Notes: generated by a model not told the origin, from the letters alone. 64,000 bases of DNA from Caulobacter sp. SLTY (GCF_009905535.1 NZ_JAAALA010000010.1:1-64000); one strand, 5' to 3'; positions 19,737-28,670 are shown, counted from the first letter of the stretch. Made by a program: numbers and translations.

Positions 19737-21245
19737 TCAGGCGGCCGCCGAGCCGCGCGCCTCCGACGAGTCTTCGGTCGTTCCGTTCAGCACCTTGTCC
19801 AGCACGCTCAGCAGCCGCTCGGCTTTGATCGGCTTTTCGACCACGTCGTTCATCCCCGCTTCCAGATAGCCGCGCACGTCCGAGGGATCGGCGTTGGCGG
19901 TCAGGGCGACGATGGGGGTCTGGCCGGCGGGGCCGGGCAGGGCGCGGATGGCGCGGGTTGCGGCGACGCCGTCCATGCGCGGCATCTTGATGTCCATCAG
20001 GATCAGGTCAAAGCCCCGCATCCGGGCCGCCTCCACGGCTTCGATCCCGTCGACCGCCTGCTCACTGGTGCAGTCGAACATCTCGCACAGGGCCTCGGCG
20101 ACCATGCGGTTGGTGGCGTTATCATCGACGATAAGAATGTGGGCGGTGGTCGGGATCAGACCGGCTGTCGGGTCGGCGGCCTCGGCCACCGCTTCTGGGG
20201 CGACGAGCGAGACCACCACCGTGGCCCCCGCTCCGGGGTTGGCCTCTGCCCGGATCACCCCGTTCATCGCCTTGGCGATGGCCGCGGCGTGGGCCATGCC
20301 CAGGCCGATCGACAGGGGCCGATGGCCGGTAAGCGATTCGAAGATGTGCGCCAGTTCGGCCGCCTCGGGCGTTTCGCCGGCGTCGCGGACTCGGGCCTCC
20401 AGGATCAGGCCATCGACGGCCGGCCGGGCCGACAGGGTGACCTCGACCGCGCCGCGTCGGGTGGCGCTCAGCGCGCGCTCGACCAGCCCGTCCAGCATTT
20501 CGCCCAGCAGCACGGCATCGACCTCAGCGGCCAGCTCCGGCGCGCCGTCGTAAGCGCAGAGCAGGGTGACGCCCGCGTTGGCGGCGCGGTGAATCCAGCG
20601 TTCCTGCAGGTCGTCGATCACTTCGCGCAGCACCGTGGGCCGCGGCGTGATCGCGGCCAAACCGGCCTCGGCGGCGTGGACCGCAGCGGCCCGGCCCATC
20701 AAGCGGCGAACATCATCAAAGGCGTCACCCAGGGCCTGGGCGCAACTGCGCGCGTCCGAAGGCAGGTTCTGGCGTCCAAGGGCGTCGATGAAGGTGCGGG
20801 CGTCATCAAGCTGGCGCATCACGTCGATGGCCAGGGCCTGGGTGACGGCAACGGTATTGTCCCGGCTCTGGCGCGACCGCTTGGCGCGCGCGGCCAGCAG
20901 CGTGTGGGCGCCGCCTACCCCCAGATAGCGACCGCCGTCCGTGACCACAAAGCCATAGGCCAGGGCCAGCGGGTTCTCGGCCAGGGTCTCTTCTCGAAAC
21001 TGAACGGCGTCGGACGCGCCGTCCACCGACAGGAAGGTGGTATCCATCAGCGCGAGGGCGCCGGGCGCACCGCCCGCCGCCTCAAAGGCCTGGCGGCGGA
21101 CCAGGCCGATCGGCCGCTGGTCGGCATCGACGACTGCCAAGACCAAGGCGTCGGGCTGCTCGGCGAACACCGCGGCCAGGGCGGCCCCATCGGCATTGGC
21201 CGACAGGCTCGGGCGGCGTTCGATCAGGTGATCAAGTCGGTCCAT
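19737..21245 (-). CDS. CBS-like sensor, degenerate histidine kinase and receiver domain protein
   Basis: 502 residues from ATG 21245 (MDRLDHLIERRPS); an upstream in-frame ATG would add 69 residues with no family resemblance. Residues ~8-115 look like a CBS pair (LVLAVVDADQRPIGLVRR and AYGFVVTDGGRYLGV). A helical DHp-like stretch lacks a phospho-accepting His at the usual place (MRQLDDARTFID). An HATPase-like domain follows with weak N box, RDAGET and GLGMAHAAAIAKAMNG. A well-kept receiver ends the protein (ILIVDDNATNRMVAEAL, LILMDIKMPRMDG with the acceptor Asp, EKPIKAERL). Probably a phosphorelay protein whose kinase part is inactive or repurposed. Confidence 0.85.
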   Translation of the reverse strand: MDRLDHLIERRPSLSANADGAALAAVFAEQPDALVLAVVDADQRPIGLVRRQAFEAAGGAPGALALMDTTFLSVDGASDAVQFREETLAENPLALAYGFVVTDGGRYLGVGGAHTLLAARAKRSRQSRDNTVAVTQALAIDVMRQLDDARTFIDALGRQNLPSDARSCAQALGDAFDDVRRLMGRAAAVHAAEAGLAAITPRPTVLREVIDDLQERWIHRAANAGVTLLCAYDGAPELAAEVDAVLLGEMLDGLVERALSATRRGAVEVTLSARPAVDGLILEARVRDAGETPEAAELAHIFESLTGHRPLSIGLGMAHAAAIAKAMNGVIRAEANPGAGATVVVSLVAPEAVAEAADPTAGLIPTTAHILIVDDNATNRMVAEALCEMFDCTSEQAVDGIEAVEAARMRGFDLILMDIKMPRMDGVAATRAIRALPGPAGQTPIVALTANADPSDVRGYLEAGMNDVVEKPIKAERLLSVLDKVLNGTTEDSSEARGSAAA

Positions 21246-21520
21246 GTGGGGCCAAGTCTCTATTGGGATCCCACAATGCACCTGTGCGCTTTCAGACAGG
21301 TTAAGCGCGCGAGTGGTTTGTGCCGACCACTGTAGAGCGAAACGCAACCTGTGGGCGGCGCTGAACGGGGCCGACGAAGCCAAGTAACGTTGGTCGGCGA
21401 ACTCTTGCGGGTGAAGTCGGAATGGTTCGGCCGCGGCGATTCTGAAACTCACGCCGCAAAAGGAAACGGCGGGAACAGAAGTTCCCGCCGCCCAAGTTTG
21501 TCGTTGTTTGAACCTGAGGC

Positions 21521-24412
21521 TTACTGGCCGAAGGTCTTGGTGATCGAGATGCCGAAGGTCTGCGGCTCGGTGAAGAAGGCGTTCCGGAACAGACCCGAGG
21601 AGTCATCCGTCAGGTAGGTATCGGTGATCGACTCTTCATCGGTCAGGTTCTTCACGAACAACTCGAAGTACAGGCCGATGTTCTGGTTGCCGACCGTAAG
21701 GGTGGCATTGACGTTCTGCCAGCCTTTGATCTTGTCCGGCTCGCTGTTGTAGATCCGCGAGAAGCTGTCGTCCTGGCGGTAGTAGTCGCCGCGCAGGGTC
21801 GCGTCCCAACCGCCGAAGTTCCAGGTGTACTGGGCCCCCAGCGAGAAGGTGTACTTCGGCGCGTTCGGCAGTTCCTTGCCTTCCAGGTCGACCGCGATGC
21901 CGTCGCCGCCGTTCGGCAGGAGAGCCGGGTTGGAGACCACACCGAGAGCGGCCAGCGGGTTGACCGCCGGGTTGGTGGAGGCAAAGGCGCCGCTGCAGAG
22001 ACCGAGCAGGGCGTAGGGCGAGACGCCGAAGTTGTTGATGGCGTTGAGCAGCGCCCCGACCCCGGCCGTGCTGGCGACGCAGTTGCTGGCGTTGCTGGCC
22101 TTGACCACGGTCAGGGTGGGATCGCCCTGGGTCCGGTTGAACACGTCGATCGACTCGCCGTCGGTGATTTCCGAGTCGAGCAGGCCGATGTTCATGTTGA
22201 TGCGGAAGTTGTCGATCGGCTCCCAGATGGTCTCAAACTCGAGGCCTTGGATCTTGGCGTCGATGTTCTCGTTGACCGACTGGCGGTTGGTGATCTTCGA
22301 GACCTGGTAGCCGATGTAGTCGTAGCGGAAGTAGGTGGCGTTCAGCACCATCCGGCCGTCGAACAGGGTGTTCTTGGAGCCCAGTTCCCAGGCGTCCACG
22401 AATTCCGGATCGAAGGTCGGAGCAGCGCAGGCGACGCCCACGGCGCACGGCGGGTTCACGCCGCCCGCCTTGTAGCCCCGCGAGTAGAACAGGTAGAGCA
22501 GGTTGTTGTCGGTCGGCTTCCAGTCGGCGCCCAGGCGGCCGGTGACTTCCTTGAAGTCGGCCTCCAGGACCGGCGGAACGCCGGCGACGGTGCTGTCGCT
22601 GCCCGGGGTGGCCGGGGTGTTGCCGGCCAGCAGGGCCGTGGTGCGGGCCTGCTGCAGCTTGCGGTCATGGGTATAGCGGATGCCGCCGGTGATCTTGACG
22701 CTGTCGAGAACCTGCCAATAGACCTCACCGAAGGCCGCGCGGGACTTCAGGTGATAGTCGCCGGTGCTGTCGAAGTAGTTCCGGCCGCTGCCCGAGGGGG
22801 ACGGCGACGGATCGATGAAGATACAGCCGGCGGTCGTGGCCGAGCAGTTCGGGTTACCGGTGACCAGGGCGTTGGCGATCTGGGCCTGGCCGGTCAGGGT
22901 GTTGCCGAACACATAGTAGTGGCCGTCGGTGGTCTTCAGGTCGAGGTAGATGGCCCCGATGTTGAAGTTGAACGGTCCGTCGAAGTTCGAGGCCAGCCGC
23001 AGCTCCTGCGACCATTGCTCAGCGTCGCCGCCGGAAATGTCGAAGGTGGTGAAGCTGTTGCGGGCGCCGACCTGCGGGTCGTTGACCACGCCGCCGGGGA
23101 AGAGGCTGGCGTACAGGCCATTGTAGATCGCCGTCGGCACCTGCTGGGCCGCCGGGCTGGAGCTGCACACCGGGGTGAAGTTGTTGCAGGACCCGGCCAC
23201 CGTATTGAAGGTGTTGATCGGGGTGACGCGGTTGTAGTCCTGCTTCGTGAACAGGTAATTCTTGCTGTAGTTGGTCAGCGAGATCACCGACAGTTCATCG
23301 GTGATGTCCCAGGTGGCGCCGAACTGGATGATGTCTGTTTCGACCTGATAGACCGGATCGACCGCCGACTCGATATTGCGGATGTCCTTGTTCTGCATCT
23401 TGCCGGCGAAAGCGTCGCCGGTGATGAGGCCCGACAGGTTGCCGAGCAGGCCGCCCAGGGTGCCTTGCGAGTTGGGGGTGCCCAGGACGTTCGCCGAGTA
23501 CAGCGAGGTCGGCAGACAGCCTTGGCTCAGCAGGCCGCGGGCAGCGGTGGCGCGGGCCGGGTCGGCGGAGTAGCCGAAACCGCCGACGGTGGCCGGACCC
23601 GGATCCTTGGTGCAGTACTGCTTGCCGATCCGCGAGCGCTTGTCGTCTTCCTCGAAGTGATCCCACAGGAAGTAGGTGCGGAATTCGTCGACCGGCTCAA
23701 AGGAGACCGTCAGGCGGGTGTTCCACAGGTCGCGGTCGTCGATTTCGTTACCGGTCACCAGGTTGGTGCCGTAGCCGCCACGTTGGAACACGTTGCCGGC
23801 CAGGCGGACGGCGATGGTGTCACCGATCGGCACGTTGATCATGCCGCGCAGCTTGTAGGATTCGTAGTTGCCGACCTCGGCCTTGATCATCGCCTCGAAG
23901 CTGTCGATCGGCTTGGCGGAAATCACGTTGACCACGCCGCCGGTGGCGTTACGGCCGTAGAGGGTGCCCTGCGGGCCACGCAGCACTTCGACCCGCTCCA
24001 GGTCGAAGAACTCCGATTCGAACAGGTTGTTGGCGGTCAGCGGGGCGTTGTTCAGGTGGATGCCGGTGCCGGCGTCGCCCGAACCGGCCACCAGCTTGGA
24101 GCCGATACCGCGGATCTGGAAGTTGTAGCCGGTGAAGTTCCCCTTGGAGAAGTTCACGTTCGGGATGGCCAGGACGAGGTTCGGGCCGCCGTCGATCTTC
24201 TGCTTTTCCAGGGTTTCCTGGTTGAAGGCCGACACCGCGATCGGCACATCCTGGATGGCTTCTTCGCGCTTCTGCGCCGTGATGATCAGCTCACCGACGG
24301 TCGTGCCGCTGGGGGCCTCTTCCTGAGCGAAGGCCGGCGCGGCGACGGCCATGATGGCAAACGCGGACGCGCTGACAGCGAGCGCCTTCCGCAGGCGCAG
24401 AGATGTGTACAT
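21521..24412 (-). CDS. TonB-dependent receptor 1
   Basis: 963 residues. Signal peptide (residues ~1-29, cleavage after APAFA), then a TonB-box-like GELIITAQKREE, a plug domain (QDVPIAVSAF, RGPQGTLYGRNATGGVVNVIS) and a 22-strand barrel ending ITKTFGQ. GGGGAGGG lies upstream of ATG 24412. Receptors of this type take up siderophores, vitamins or oligosaccharides across the outer membrane. No ligand can be assigned. No neighbouring uptake genes, so it is probably monocistronic. Confidence 0.96.
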   Translation of the reverse strand: MYTSLRLRKALAVSASAFAIMAVAAPAFAQEEAPSGTTVGELIITAQKREEAIQDVPIAVSAFNQETLEKQKIDGGPNLVLAIPNVNFSKGNFTGYNFQIRGIGSKLVAGSGDAGTGIHLNNAPLTANNLFESEFFDLERVEVLRGPQGTLYGRNATGGVVNVISAKPIDSFEAMIKAEVGNYESYKLRGMINVPIGDTIAVRLAGNVFQRGGYGTNLVTGNEIDDRDLWNTRLTVSFEPVDEFRTYFLWDHFEEDDKRSRIGKQYCTKDPGPATVGGFGYSADPARATAARGLLSQGCLPTSLYSANVLGTPNSQGTLGGLLGNLSGLITGDAFAGKMQNKDIRNIESAVDPVYQVETDIIQFGATWDITDELSVISLTNYSKNYLFTKQDYNRVTPINTFNTVAGSCNNFTPVCSSSPAAQQVPTAIYNGLYASLFPGGVVNDPQVGARNSFTTFDISGGDAEQWSQELRLASNFDGPFNFNIGAIYLDLKTTDGHYYVFGNTLTGQAQIANALVTGNPNCSATTAGCIFIDPSPSPSGSGRNYFDSTGDYHLKSRAAFGEVYWQVLDSVKITGGIRYTHDRKLQQARTTALLAGNTPATPGSDSTVAGVPPVLEADFKEVTGRLGADWKPTDNNLLYLFYSRGYKAGGVNPPCAVGVACAAPTFDPEFVDAWELGSKNTLFDGRMVLNATYFRYDYIGYQVSKITNRQSVNENIDAKIQGLEFETIWEPIDNFRINMNIGLLDSEITDGESIDVFNRTQGDPTLTVVKASNASNCVASTAGVGALLNAINNFGVSPYALLGLCSGAFASTNPAVNPLAALGVVSNPALLPNGGDGIAVDLEGKELPNAPKYTFSLGAQYTWNFGGWDATLRGDYYRQDDSFSRIYNSEPDKIKGWQNVNATLTVGNQNIGLYFELFVKNLTDEESITDTYLTDDSSGLFRNAFFTEPQTFGISITKTFGQ

Positions 24413-24902
24413 TCTAACCCTCCCCGAGCGCCGCCGGCCTGACAGGGGGCCGTATCGCGGACGCCGTGTGTTTCCTCAAATGTCGCGTCTTTTGTTATGC
24501 CGTCGGGGACGCACGACACTCCCCCGCAGCTTCCATCGATTGCATACGCGCGTTTGGAATGTGTCAATGCTCGAGGCCAGGTGAACGGCGATAGGTTACG
24601 GCTTTTCACATAACTGTGGCCCAATAAACGCGCCGGTTTTGCGCTGTCGGGCGACTTCCTCCATCCACAGGAGAAATGACGTGGCGGAAGCTTCCGCAAC
24701 GACAGGCCGCGCGAGGGCGCCGGGCCGCTCGCAGCCGTGAATCACTTCGCAGCCGGTCGCGAAGACTGCGCGGCCGACTTGGCGTGGTCTTGCCGGGCGG
24801 GTTCGTGTAGAGGAACGGCCCGCCGGCTCCAACTCCGATCCCGTCATGTCAGCCTCCCTCTCCGACCGCCTCGCCAGGCGTCCGTCCCGCAAGGCCGGAG
24901 CC
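24413..24902. other. 490-bp intergenic region upstream of TonB receptor 1 and queE
   Basis: Divergent promoter region of TonB receptor 1 (minus) and queE (plus). No riboswitch is recognised; in particular I see no preQ1-type pseudoknot near queE and no B12 box near the receptor. A 44-codon Arg-rich frame at 24676-24810 has an AGGAG-like site upstream, and a 14-bp perfect palindrome GCGGAAGCTTCCGC lies at 24684-24697. I would not call the small frame a gene on this evidence. Confidence 0.6.
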
Positions 24903-25535
24903 GTGAGCTATGCCGTCAAGGAGATCTTCCTGACCCTGCAGGGCGAGGGTGGTCAGGCCGGTCGCGCCGCCGTCTTCTGTCGTTTCGCCGGCTGCAATCT
25001 CTGGTCCGGACGCGAAAAGGACCGGGCTGACGCGGTCTGCACCTTCTGCGACACCGACTTCGTGGGTGTCGATGGCCCGGGCGGCGGCCGGTTCGCCGGC
25101 CCGGAGGCCCTGGCCGCCGCTGTCGAGGCGGCCTGGGCGGGCGGGGCGGAGCAGCGGCTGGTCGTCTGCACCGGCGGCGAGCCGTTGATGCAACTCGATC
25201 CGCCGCTGATCGAGGCCCTGCATGCGCGAGGCTTCATGATTGCGGTGGAAACCAACGGCAGCCTCGCGGCCCCGCCCGGCATCGACTGGATCTGCGTCAG
25301 CCCCAAGGCCGACGCGCCGGTGGTCCAGACCTTCGGCCAGGAGCTCAAGCTGGTCTGGCCCCAGGCCGGGGTCGATCCGGCCCGTTTCGAGGGGCTCGAT
25401 TTCGAGCGCTTCTTTCTGCAGCCGATGGACGGTCCGGACCGCGAGGCGGCCACCGCCGCCTGCATCGCCTATTGCCTTTCCCACCCCAGGTGGCGTTTAA
25501 GCGTCCAAACCCACAAATACCTCGGCATCGCCTGA
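24903..25535 (+). CDS. queE: 7-carboxy-7-deazaguanine synthase (radical SAM)
   Basis: Converts 6-carboxytetrahydropterin to 7-carboxy-7-deazaguanine in the preQ0/queuosine pathway. 210 residues from GTG 24903 (VSYAVKEIFLTLQGEG), with GGAG upstream, matching the family N-terminus and length; ATG 24846 would add 19 residues. The radical-SAM cluster motif is the QueE-type CX14CX2C (Cys in AGCNLW, then VCTFCDTDF). The glycine-rich SAM site is VVCTGGEPLMQLD. queD follows 33 bp downstream. Confidence 0.95.
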   Translation: MSYAVKEIFLTLQGEGGQAGRAAVFCRFAGCNLWSGREKDRADAVCTFCDTDFVGVDGPGGGRFAGPEALAAAVEAAWAGGAEQRLVVCTGGEPLMQLDPPLIEALHARGFMIAVETNGSLAAPPGIDWICVSPKADAPVVQTFGQELKLVWPQAGVDPARFEGLDFERFFLQPMDGPDREAATAACIAYCLSHPRWRLSVQTHKYLGIA

Positions 25536-25568
25536 GGCTCTTCGCCTCGGCCAGCCCTTTTCGCACCC

Positions 25569-25940
25569 ATGACCACGCCCCAGTTCGAGATCACGAAGGC
25601 CGCCACCTTCGACGCCGCCCACCATTTCCCCAATGGTCCGCAAGGCAGCCCCTACACGCGCCTGCACGGCCATAGCTTCCGCGTCGAGGCCACCGTGCGC
25701 GGCCAGATCAGCGGCCCGATGGGCTGGGTGGCGGATCTGGGCGAGCTGGACAGCGAACTGCGCGCCGTGGCGGCCGAACTCGACCACGGCCTGCTGAACG
25801 ACAAGCCGGGGCTCGAGACCCCGACCCTGGAACACCTCTGCCTCTATTTCGCGGCCGCCCTGAAGCCGCGCTTCCCAGGCCTCTGCCGGGTGGTGATCTC
25901 GCGCCCGACCATCAACGAGAGCTGCGCCCTTTCCGTCTGA
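25569..25940 (+). CDS. queD: 6-carboxytetrahydropterin synthase-like protein (QueD family)
   Basis: 123 residues of the PTPS/QueD fold. QueD makes 6-carboxy-tetrahydropterin from 7,8-dihydroneopterin triphosphate, the substrate of QueE just upstream. Zinc ligands are present: FDAAHHFPN for the first His and RLHGHSF for the other two. The substrate Glu sits in INESC near the C-terminus, and LDHGLLND is kept. Unusually, the nucleophilic Cys of the CxxxHGH motif is Tyr (SPYTRLHGH) and no Cys occurs before residue ~96. The operon context argues for QueD function, so the catalytic detail is the question. Confidence 0.88.
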   Translation: MTTPQFEITKAATFDAAHHFPNGPQGSPYTRLHGHSFRVEATVRGQISGPMGWVADLGELDSELRAVAAELDHGLLNDKPGLETPTLEHLCLYFAAALKPRFPGLCRVVISRPTINESCALSV

Positions 25941-25946
25941 CGGGCG

Positions 25947-26456
25947 TCAGATGGCCTTCGCCTCGTCGCTCGCCCGGCGCCACGGCCCCGAGAAATGCGG
26001 ATCGATCTTTCGTCGCCGGTCTGGGCCGAAATAGTCTTCGGTGCGGATGAACGAGCGAGGAAACTCGACCACCTGGGTGATCCGGTCGATGACGCCCCGC
26101 GCGGTCACCGGCTTGGCCAGGAATTCGGTCACCCCGGCGTCGCGGGCCTCGCGCACCCGCTTCTGGGTGGAATGGCCGGTGATCATCACCACCGGGCACA
26201 TCTGGTTGGGGCTGTCGGGAGAGTTGCGCAGCAGGCGGACGAAGTCGATGCCGTCCAGCGGCTCCATGGCCAAGTCGGTCATCACGATGTCGATGGCGTG
26301 CTGCCGCATGATGGTCAGAGCCTCAGCGCCGTCCGATGCCTCGTAGACCCCGCCGACCCCGATGGCGCGCAGGATTTCGCCGATCAGCACCCGCATATGG
26401 TGGTTGTCGTCCACCAGCAGGATCTTCAGCAGCTCAAACCGCACGGGTGGCCCCAT
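25947..26456 (-). CDS. Single-domain response regulator with GPDRRR tail
   Basis: 169 residues from ATG 26456 (MGPPVRFELLK). Receiver domain with ILLVDDNHHMRVLI, phospho-acceptor Asp in IVMTDLAMEPLDG, MITGHS and AKPVTARG. It has no output domain, only a ~35-residue tail FIRTEDYFGPDRRRKIDPHF, a form common in Caulobacterales single-domain regulators. Likely acts by protein-protein contact or as a phosphate sink. No partner kinase is adjacent. Confidence 0.9.
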   Translation of the reverse strand: MGPPVRFELLKILLVDDNHHMRVLIGEILRAIGVGGVYEASDGAEALTIMRQHAIDIVMTDLAMEPLDGIDFVRLLRNSPDSPNQMCPVVMITGHSTQKRVREARDAGVTEFLAKPVTARGVIDRITQVVEFPRSFIRTEDYFGPDRRRKIDPHFSGPWRRASDEAKAI

Positions 26457-26514
26457 CGCCTTGAATAACAGCGTCTTGCGTACGGCATATGGGGCTAAAC
26501 CATTGTCGGTCAAC

Positions 26515-26543
26515 GGAAAAAAGCCCCCCGCATCGCGGGGGGC
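26515..26543 (-). terminator. Rho-independent terminator of the pirin gene
   Basis: On the minus strand a 9-bp perfect stem GCCCCCCGC-GAT-GCGGGGGGC is followed by TTTTTTCC. It lies 26 bp beyond the stop of the pirin gene at 26569 and before the start of the response regulator, separating the two transcription units. Confidence 0.9.
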
Positions 26544-26568
26544 TCGCAACTAAACGCCGGGAGAGAAT

Positions 26569-27267
26569 CTAAAGTGAATCAACCAAAACGAGTTCTGCGT
26601 CCGTCAGCGCCCTGACGGTCAGCACCGCCTCATCCTTCGCCGCCGCCCCGTCCCGGTCCGAGAGGGTGACGCCATTGACCTCCACCTGTCCGACCGCGCT
26701 GACCAGATAGGCGTGACGACCGGGGCCCAGGTCATAGGTGGTCGTCTCGCCTGCCTTGAGCGTGGCGCCTAGCACCCGGGCCTCGGCCCGGATCGGCAGG
26801 GCGTCCTCATCGCCCGCGATGCCGCTGGCCAGGGCCACGAACTTTCCGGACCGGTCGGCCTTGGGGAAGGGCTTGGCGCCCCAGCTGGGTTCGCCGCCGC
26901 GGGTGCGCGGCTGGATCCAAAGCTGGAAGATCCGGGTGGTCTCGTCTTCGAGATTGTACTCGGCGTGACGCACGCCGGACCCGGCGCTCATCACCTGCAC
27001 GTCGCCGGCGCCTGTGCGGCCGGTGTTGCCCAGACTGTCCTGGTGGGTGATCGCCCCGCTGCGAACGTAGGTGATGATCTCCATGTCCGCGTGGGGATGC
27101 GGCGGGAAGCCCGACTTGGGGGCGATCTCATCGTCATTCCACACCCGCAGGTCGCCCCAGCCCATGCGAGTCGGCTCGTACCAGTTGGCGAAGGAGAAGT
27201 GGTGGCGGGCATTGAGCCAGCCGTGGTCGGCATGGCCGAGCTGCGCGAAAGGGCGGCGTTCGATCAT
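26569..27267 (-). CDS. Pirin family protein (YhhW-like bicupin)
   Basis: 232 residues. The N-terminal cupin has the metal-binding pattern ARHHFSF and GFPPHPHADMEIITYV, then MSAGSGVRHAEYN. A shorter C-terminal cupin follows. Bacterial pirins of this length include quercetin 2,3-dioxygenase YhhW and redox-sensing regulators; the metal ligands are complete here. Physiological substrate unknown. Ends at a strong terminator; transcribed downstream of, but 82 bp away from, the WYL regulator. Confidence 0.92.
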   Translation of the reverse strand: MIERRPFAQLGHADHGWLNARHHFSFANWYEPTRMGWGDLRVWNDDEIAPKSGFPPHPHADMEIITYVRSGAITHQDSLGNTGRTGAGDVQVMSAGSGVRHAEYNLEDETTRIFQLWIQPRTRGGEPSWGAKPFPKADRSGKFVALASGIAGDEDALPIRAEARVLGATLKAGETTTYDLGPGRHAYLVSAVGQVEVNGVTLSDRDGAAAKDEAVLTVRALTDAELVLVDSL

Positions 27268-27349
27268 GGTTCAGGTTCCAATCTGGCGGGTTGTTGCGCC
27301 ATCGAGGGAATAGATAGGAGGCCGATTTTCAAGTGCAACACCTGCTGTG

Positions 27350-28279
27350 TCAGATCGCGTGGCGCGCCGCGATCGCCCCTGCCAGCTCGGCGATCCGGGC
27401 CCGCAGTTCAGGCGGCGAGATCACCTCCACGTCGAGGCCGAAGCGTAGCAGCTCGCCGGCCGCGAAATCGATCCCTTCGATGGCCAGCTCCACCGTTCCG
27501 TCAGACAGGGTGGTCAGGGCGCCGCCTTCCCGTTGCAACCTCGCCTGCGCCTCCGGACTGGCGCGCAGCCGGGCCACGCCCTGGATCAGCCCGGCCGCAT
27601 AGGCTTGCTGGGCCTCCGCCCAATGGGCGGCGAGGTCAAAGCCCTTGGGCCGTTCGAAGGTCTCCTCGACGGGCGCGACGTCCAGAAACTGCGAGACTCT
27701 GTAGGTCCGGATCTCGCCCCGCGAGCCGGCGACCAAGTACCAGACCCCTGCCTTGAGAACGACGCCGAGCGGCTCCAGCACCAGCGCCACCGGCCGCCGC
27801 GGGCCATAGCGGGCCGAGACCCGCCGGTCGGCCATCGCCGCCTCCGCAAGGGTCCGCAGGGCCGGGCTGTCGTCGGCGTCCTTGAACCATCCGACCGGGT
27901 CCAGGTGGATCCGCGCCTGCGCCCGCCGCGCCGCCTCGCCCGGCCCGTCTGACAGGGCGGTCAGCACCTTCATCTGTGCGTCGGCCGCCGCCTCGCCCAG
28001 CCCCAGCTGCGCCGCCGGCCCCGGCAGTCCGGCCAGGATCAGGGTCTGAGCCTCCGCCGCATTCAGCCCCGTCAGCCGGGTGCGATAGCCGTCGAGCAGG
28101 GCGAACCCGCCCCCTGGCCCCCTGTCTGCATAGACCGGTACGCCGGCGGCGCTCAGCTGGTCGACGTCGCGATACACCGTGCGCACCGAGACCTCGAAGA
28201 TCTCGGCCAGCGCCTGGGCCGTCATTCGCCCCCGGGTCTGGAGCAGCATCAACAGGGTCAGGAGGCGGCTCGAGCGCAT
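27350..28279 (-). CDS. WYL-domain (YafY-type) transcriptional regulator
   Basis: 309 residues. An N-terminal DeoR-like helix-turn-helix (RSSRLLTLLMLLQTRGRMTA, then SVRTVYRDVDQLSAAGVPV) is followed by a WYL domain (VALVLEPLGVVLKAGVWYLVAGSRG and RTYRVSQFLDV) and a C-terminal extension. WYL domains bind nucleotides or other small ligands. A perfect inverted repeat lies 22 bp upstream of the start, placed for autoregulation and control of the divergent gene, now truncated. Confidence 0.92.
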   Translation of the reverse strand: MRSSRLLTLLMLLQTRGRMTAQALAEIFEVSVRTVYRDVDQLSAAGVPVYADRGPGGGFALLDGYRTRLTGLNAAEAQTLILAGLPGPAAQLGLGEAAADAQMKVLTALSDGPGEAARRAQARIHLDPVGWFKDADDSPALRTLAEAAMADRRVSARYGPRRPVALVLEPLGVVLKAGVWYLVAGSRGEIRTYRVSQFLDVAPVEETFERPKGFDLAAHWAEAQQAYAAGLIQGVARLRASPEAQARLQREGGALTTLSDGTVELAIEGIDFAAGELLRFGLDVEVISPPELRARIAELAGAIAARHAI

Positions 28280-28300
28280 TTTTCGAGCCTAGCCGAGATT

Positions 28301-28321
28301 AGCTGACATTGGGTGTCAGCT
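28301..28321. promoter_or_regulatory. Probable operator of the WYL regulator
   Basis: AGCTGACA-TTGGG-TGTCAGCT: 8-bp perfect arms with a 5-base spacer, between the divergent WYL gene and the truncated gene. TGACA-N5-TGTCA palindromes beside YafY-type regulator genes are a recurring arrangement, so this is the likely binding site. Binding itself is inference. Confidence 0.75.
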
Positions 28322-28362
28322 TGCTCGGGCAAAGACGCATTCACCGCATTGGAGGAGCTTCG

Positions 28363-28623
28363 AATGACCCGGCCACGAACCGCTGGTCGATCTGGTGGCT
28401 CGACGCCCGCTACCCCAACATCGAGCCGCCTGTGCACGGCGGCTTTCAGGATGGCGTCGGAACCTTCATCGGCGCGGATGTTTTCGACGGTCGTCCCATC
28501 CTCGTCCGTTTCACCTGGTCGAAGATCACCTCCACCACGGCCCACTGGTCCCAGGCCATCTCGCCCGACAACGGCCGGACCTGGGAGGTGAACTGGAACA
28601 TGGAGTTCGAGCGCGTCACCTGA
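28363..28623 (+). pseudogene. 5'-truncated DUF1579-like gene
   Basis: The frame encodes NDPATNRWSIWWLDAR, VHGGFQDGVGTFIG, GRPILVRFTWSKITSTTAHW and a normal C-terminus (WEVNWNMEFERVT). This is the second half of a small protein family I recall as DUF1579-like, usually ~150-170 residues. The first ~75 residues are missing: upstream of codon 28363 the frame reads into sequence with no resemblance, only 40 bp from the operator. The remaining half shows no stop or frameshift, so the deletion is probably recent. A non-AUG start making a half-protein is the alternative. Confidence 0.65.
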
Positions 28624-28670
28624 CCGCAACCCTTGGAAGCCTGGGCGGTTCTGTGGTCCAAGGACCGCCC

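Noticed and set aside
22247..24442. 731-codon frame antisense to TonB receptor 1
   Set aside because: Same codon-bias artefact; composition rich in Gly, Val, Asp and Arg with no domains.
24676..24810. 44-codon Arg-rich frame with an AGGAG-like site
   Set aside because: Half of it is arginine-coding by GC composition, it overlaps a palindrome, and nothing in the translation resembles a functional small protein.
24413..24902. preQ1 riboswitch upstream of the queuosine genes
   Set aside because: No C-rich hairpin with A-rich tail pairing typical of preQ1-I is visible. Queuosine biosynthetic genes in this group are not known to me to use one.
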